Shown here piece by piece: positions 48,050 through 50,325 of a DNA stretch of 50,325 nt; position 1 is the stretch's first letter; each line of letters starts with the position of its first letter. The DNA is from Caryophanales bacterium. Its GTDB lineage: Bacteria; Bacillota; Bacilli; Bacillales; Amphibacillaceae. A program made the translations under genes and the position numbers. The stretch spans positions 1-50,325 of the forward strand of contig JARIBO010000042.1 of the NCBI GenBank assembly GCA_029257405.1, in the 5' to 3' direction. Under the pieces are notes generated by a model. That model made no database searches and had not been told where the DNA came from. It was given only the letters and a program-made list of their open reading frames with translations.

Positions 48050-48094
48050 AAAAAGCATCCCAACCTTTTATTAAAAGGTTGGGATGCTTTTTAT
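48050..48094 (+). terminator. Terminator after ssrA
   Basis: AAAAGCATCCCAACCTTTTA pairs with its complement in a roughly 19-bp perfect stem with a minimal loop, then T's. Very strong, as expected after an abundant stable RNA. Confidence 0.92.
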
Positions 48095-48211
48095 GTTATA
48101 TAAAGTTTCCAATGAACATAGTCAAATAAATTAAATTATTCTTTGTGTAATCTTCGCTCTATGTTTATAATTATTATTACATATATTTTATAGAATTGGA
48201 GGGTGTTCACT

Positions 48212-49684
48212 TTGAATATAACAAAAGTATTTTGGTATGCAATTATTATTTGTATTGCAATTGTATTATGGGGTGCATTTTTCCCGGATAATCTTAATGA
48301 TATAACAGCATCATTAACTGGTGTCATTGCAGACAACTTCGCTTGGTTTTATGTACTTGTAATCCTTTTGCTGATTGGTTTTGGTATCTATTTAATGTTC
48401 TCTCGTTTTGGAGATGTAAAATTAGGGAAAGATGGTGACGGACCTGATTTTACTTTACCAGCATGGTTTGCAATGTTATTTAGTGCTGGAATGGGGATTG
48501 GTCTTATGTTTTTCTCAACAGCAGAAACTATATCTCACGCTTTTATTTCTACACCAAATGCTCCTCCGGGATCTGAACAAGCGATTATGGAATCTCTACA
48601 GTATACTTCATTACACTGGGGATTACATGGATGGGGACTATATAGTGTTGTAGGTCTTGTTCTAGCGTATTTTAAGTTTCGTATTGGTGCGCCTGGGTTA
48701 ATTAGTGCAACACTTATTCCGTTGTTTGGAGAAAAGCATATGCGAGGAATTGCTGGAACTTTAATTGATACACTTGCAGTATTTGCAACAATTGTTGGTG
48801 TTGCTTCAACACTTGGTTTAGGATCTGCACAAATTAATAGTGGATTAACATTTTTATTTGATGCACCTAAAGCATTTTGGTTCCAAATGATTATTCTGGC
48901 AATAGCAACAGCTTTATTTATTATCTCAGCATGGTCAGGGCTTGGACGAGGAATCAAATACTTGAGTACGATTAATATGTCACTTGCAACAGTACTTATT
49001 ATCTTACTTTTTATTGTTGGACCTTCAATTTATATGATTGAAATGTTTTTAACAACGATTGGAAATTATTTAACAAATATTATACATATGAGTTTTGATT
49101 TAAAACCTACAGACTTAGATCACAAAGACTGGCTTAATGACTGGACAATCTTTTACTGGGCTTGGTGGATTTCATGGGCGCCATTCGTAGGAATGTTTAT
49201 TGCTCGTGTATCTAAAGGACGAACCATTAAACAATTCGTTGCCGGAGTTTTACTTGCACCAACAGTTGTGACAATGATATTCTTTGCAGTGTTTGGTTCG
49301 GCAGCTTTACGAATAGAAAACCTAGGCATAGCTAAACTTTCTGAATTAGCTACAGATACAGTTACATTTGGAATGTTTGAGCATTATCCGCTCGGTACAT
49401 TATTATCAATTTTAACTATCATAGTAATAGCAATATTTTTTATTACTTCAGCAGATTCAGCAACATTTGTGCTCGGAATGTTTACTACTGGAGGAAAATT
49501 AAATCCTTCTAATAAAGTAAAAATTACCTGGGGTGTTATCCTTTCAGCAATGGCTGCAATCGTAATGTATTCAGGTGGTATAGAAGGATTCCAGAACATG
49601 CTTATTATAGCTGCACTACCATTATCTTTCATTGTAGTATTAATGGTGTTATCCTTTTATAAAACTATTAACAAACAGATGTAA
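48212..49684 (+). CDS. BCCT-family osmolyte transporter (betaine/choline/carnitine type)
   Basis: The roughly 490-residue carrier has twelve membrane helices and all BCCT landmarks: AMLFSAGMGIGLMFF near the sodium and substrate site, LHWGLHGWGLYSVVGL, and WTIFYWAWWISWAPFVGMFIARVSKGRT (the tryptophan-rich segment). ITSADSATFVLGMFTTGG follows. It should import glycine betaine or a related compatible solute with sodium. Where many BCCTs have GVAEP this one has STAET, so the ligand may differ. TTG 48212 is ten bases after GGAGG; the GTG nine bases upstream lies in the SD. Confidence 0.85.
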   Translation: MNITKVFWYAIIICIAIVLWGAFFPDNLNDITASLTGVIADNFAWFYVLVILLLIGFGIYLMFSRFGDVKLGKDGDGPDFTLPAWFAMLFSAGMGIGLMFFSTAETISHAFISTPNAPPGSEQAIMESLQYTSLHWGLHGWGLYSVVGLVLAYFKFRIGAPGLISATLIPLFGEKHMRGIAGTLIDTLAVFATIVGVASTLGLGSAQINSGLTFLFDAPKAFWFQMIILAIATALFIISAWSGLGRGIKYLSTINMSLATVLIILLFIVGPSIYMIEMFLTTIGNYLTNIIHMSFDLKPTDLDHKDWLNDWTIFYWAWWISWAPFVGMFIARVSKGRTIKQFVAGVLLAPTVVTMIFFAVFGSAALRIENLGIAKLSELATDTVTFGMFEHYPLGTLLSILTIIVIAIFFITSADSATFVLGMFTTGGKLNPSNKVKITWGVILSAMAAIVMYSGGIEGFQNMLIIAALPLSFIVVLMVLSFYKTINKQM

Positions 49685-49708
49685 TCAAATATAAGGAGTG
49701 AGTTAACT

Positions 49709-50325
49709 GTGAATATATTTAACGTACGAAAAGGGCAATTTGTTTATTATAATAACCAATTGCATCAAGTTTATAGTGTCAAACCATTTTTTAAACAGTC
49801 GGTACATTTAATCCGATTAAGAGATTTTAAACAAGAATTAACAACAGCGAAATCTATCACGCTTCATAAACCACAGCATCTTGATAGTTACACATTCAAC
49901 CGCAAAGTATACACGCTTGATAGAGATAAAAGAGCAGAGACAGGTGATCATGTTTTAGTTGTTTATCCTAGTCCAGACTATATAGATCATCACTATCTGA
50001 ACGCGATTGAGATAGCTGCTTCCATTGAATCAAATGGAATTATTAGTACAGAAGAGAATGGAATTAAACATCGTGAATACTGGGTGATGGTTCCAGAGGT
50101 TTTAGACGGTGCAAGAAATATCGATTTATATGATGAGGATATCATTCCAGAAGAAGATACTGATGCTGATGAGTATGTATGGTCAGAAACCGAAAAGCCT
50201 AAAATCGGTGATATTTTCGAACATATAAAAAGTGAACCACCATTTACAGTAATGGTCATCGCTATTCAAGGTGAAACAATTCATTTAAGCGGCGGATATA
50301 AAGTAAAGAAAGAAGAACTAGCAGA
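49709..50325 (+). CDS. Conserved protein of unknown function, cut by the window end
   Basis: An open frame starts at GTG 49709 behind ATAAGGAGTGAG and runs without a stop to the last base, giving at least 205 residues. It begins MNIFNVRKGQFVYYNNQLHQVY and contains PFFKQSVHLIRLRDF, HYLNAIEIAASIESNGII and the central REYWVMVPEVLDG, followed by an acidic stretch. It has no signal or membrane helix and looks cytoplasmic. I recall similar proteins annotated as hypothetical in staphylococci. No function is assigned. It lies 25 bases after the BCCT gene and is probably co-transcribed. Confidence 0.75.
   Translation, partial: MNIFNVRKGQFVYYNNQLHQVYSVKPFFKQSVHLIRLRDFKQELTTAKSITLHKPQHLDSYTFNRKVYTLDRDKRAETGDHVLVVYPSPDYIDHHYLNAIEIAASIESNGIISTEENGIKHREYWVMVPEVLDGARNIDLYDEDIIPEEDTDADEYVWSETEKPKIGDIFEHIKSEPPFTVMVIAIQGETIHLSGGYKVKKEELA

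Overview
The window is AT-rich chromosomal DNA of a low-GC Gram-positive bacterium. Several features point to the family Staphylococcaceae: the secG-est-rnr-smpB...ssrA order, the cggR-gapA-pgk-tpiA-gpmI-eno glycolytic block, strong AAAGGAGG-type ribosome binding sites, an NsrR/Hmp pair, a Fur-type ferric iron ABC system and poly-gamma-glutamate capsule genes of the cap type. An ectoine uptake operon (ehuBCDA) and a BCCT osmolyte carrier suggest a halotolerant genus such as Nosocomiicoccus, Jeotgalicoccus or Salinicoccus. The genus is inference; the low GC makes Nosocomiicoccus-like the best guess. I see no phage, insertion sequence, CRISPR array or replication origin.

Layout. 1-4.4 kb: a tRNA-Val(GAC) with its own promoter and terminator, a TIGR02206 membrane protein, then ehuBCDA. 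4.4-9.2 kb, minus strand: capB-capC-capA-capD and a small CapE/PgsE-like gene for poly-gamma-glutamate. 9.4-15.7 kb: brnQ behind a CodY-like box, a DJ-1/PfpI protein, tatA, a DMT transporter, ferritin behind a Fur-like box, then a nitroreductase / small membrane protein / second CapA-like lipoprotein / 56-residue membrane protein operon. 15.7-20.7 kb: divergent hmp and nsrR with good candidate NsrR operators, htpX, then NERD, zinc-ribbon and YgjP-type metallopeptidase genes. 20.7-26.1 kb: sulfide:quinone oxidoreductase with DUF1641 partner, a degenerate beta-lactamase-fold protein behind a 12-bp inverted repeat, an MFS carrier and a cyclophilin lipoprotein. 26.1-29.5 kb, minus strand: an RraA-like protein, trpB without trpA, and a uracil permease preceded by a PyrR-type attenuator.

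29.5-37 kb: a glutaredoxin-like protein and the glycolytic block, with a CggR-type operator at the front and a structured terminator plus new promoter between gapA and pgk. 37-43.3 kb: an acyltransferase, a YjiH-family membrane protein behind a 14-bp palindrome, then secG-est-rnr-smpB. 43.3-47.4 kb: a ferric iron ABC transporter (ATPase, then substrate-binding protein and permease) with two Fur-like boxes, lying between smpB and the tmRNA gene. 47.6-50.3 kb: ssrA, a BCCT transporter and the start of a conserved gene cut by the window edge.

Several genes share physiological themes. Osmotic and desiccation protection is served by ectoine uptake, BCCT and the poly-gamma-glutamate capsule. Iron, NO and sulfide stress is served by ferritin, fbpABC, hmp/nsrR and sqr. 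Translation rescue and RNA decay are served by rnr, smpB and ssrA. Most convergent gene pairs share one bidirectional hairpin terminator. No clearly new multigene system is visible. The least explained parts are the NERD / zinc-ribbon / YgjP cluster, the degenerate serine-hydrolase gene with its operator-like repeat, and the unusual start sites of ehuC, ehuA and the nitroreductase.
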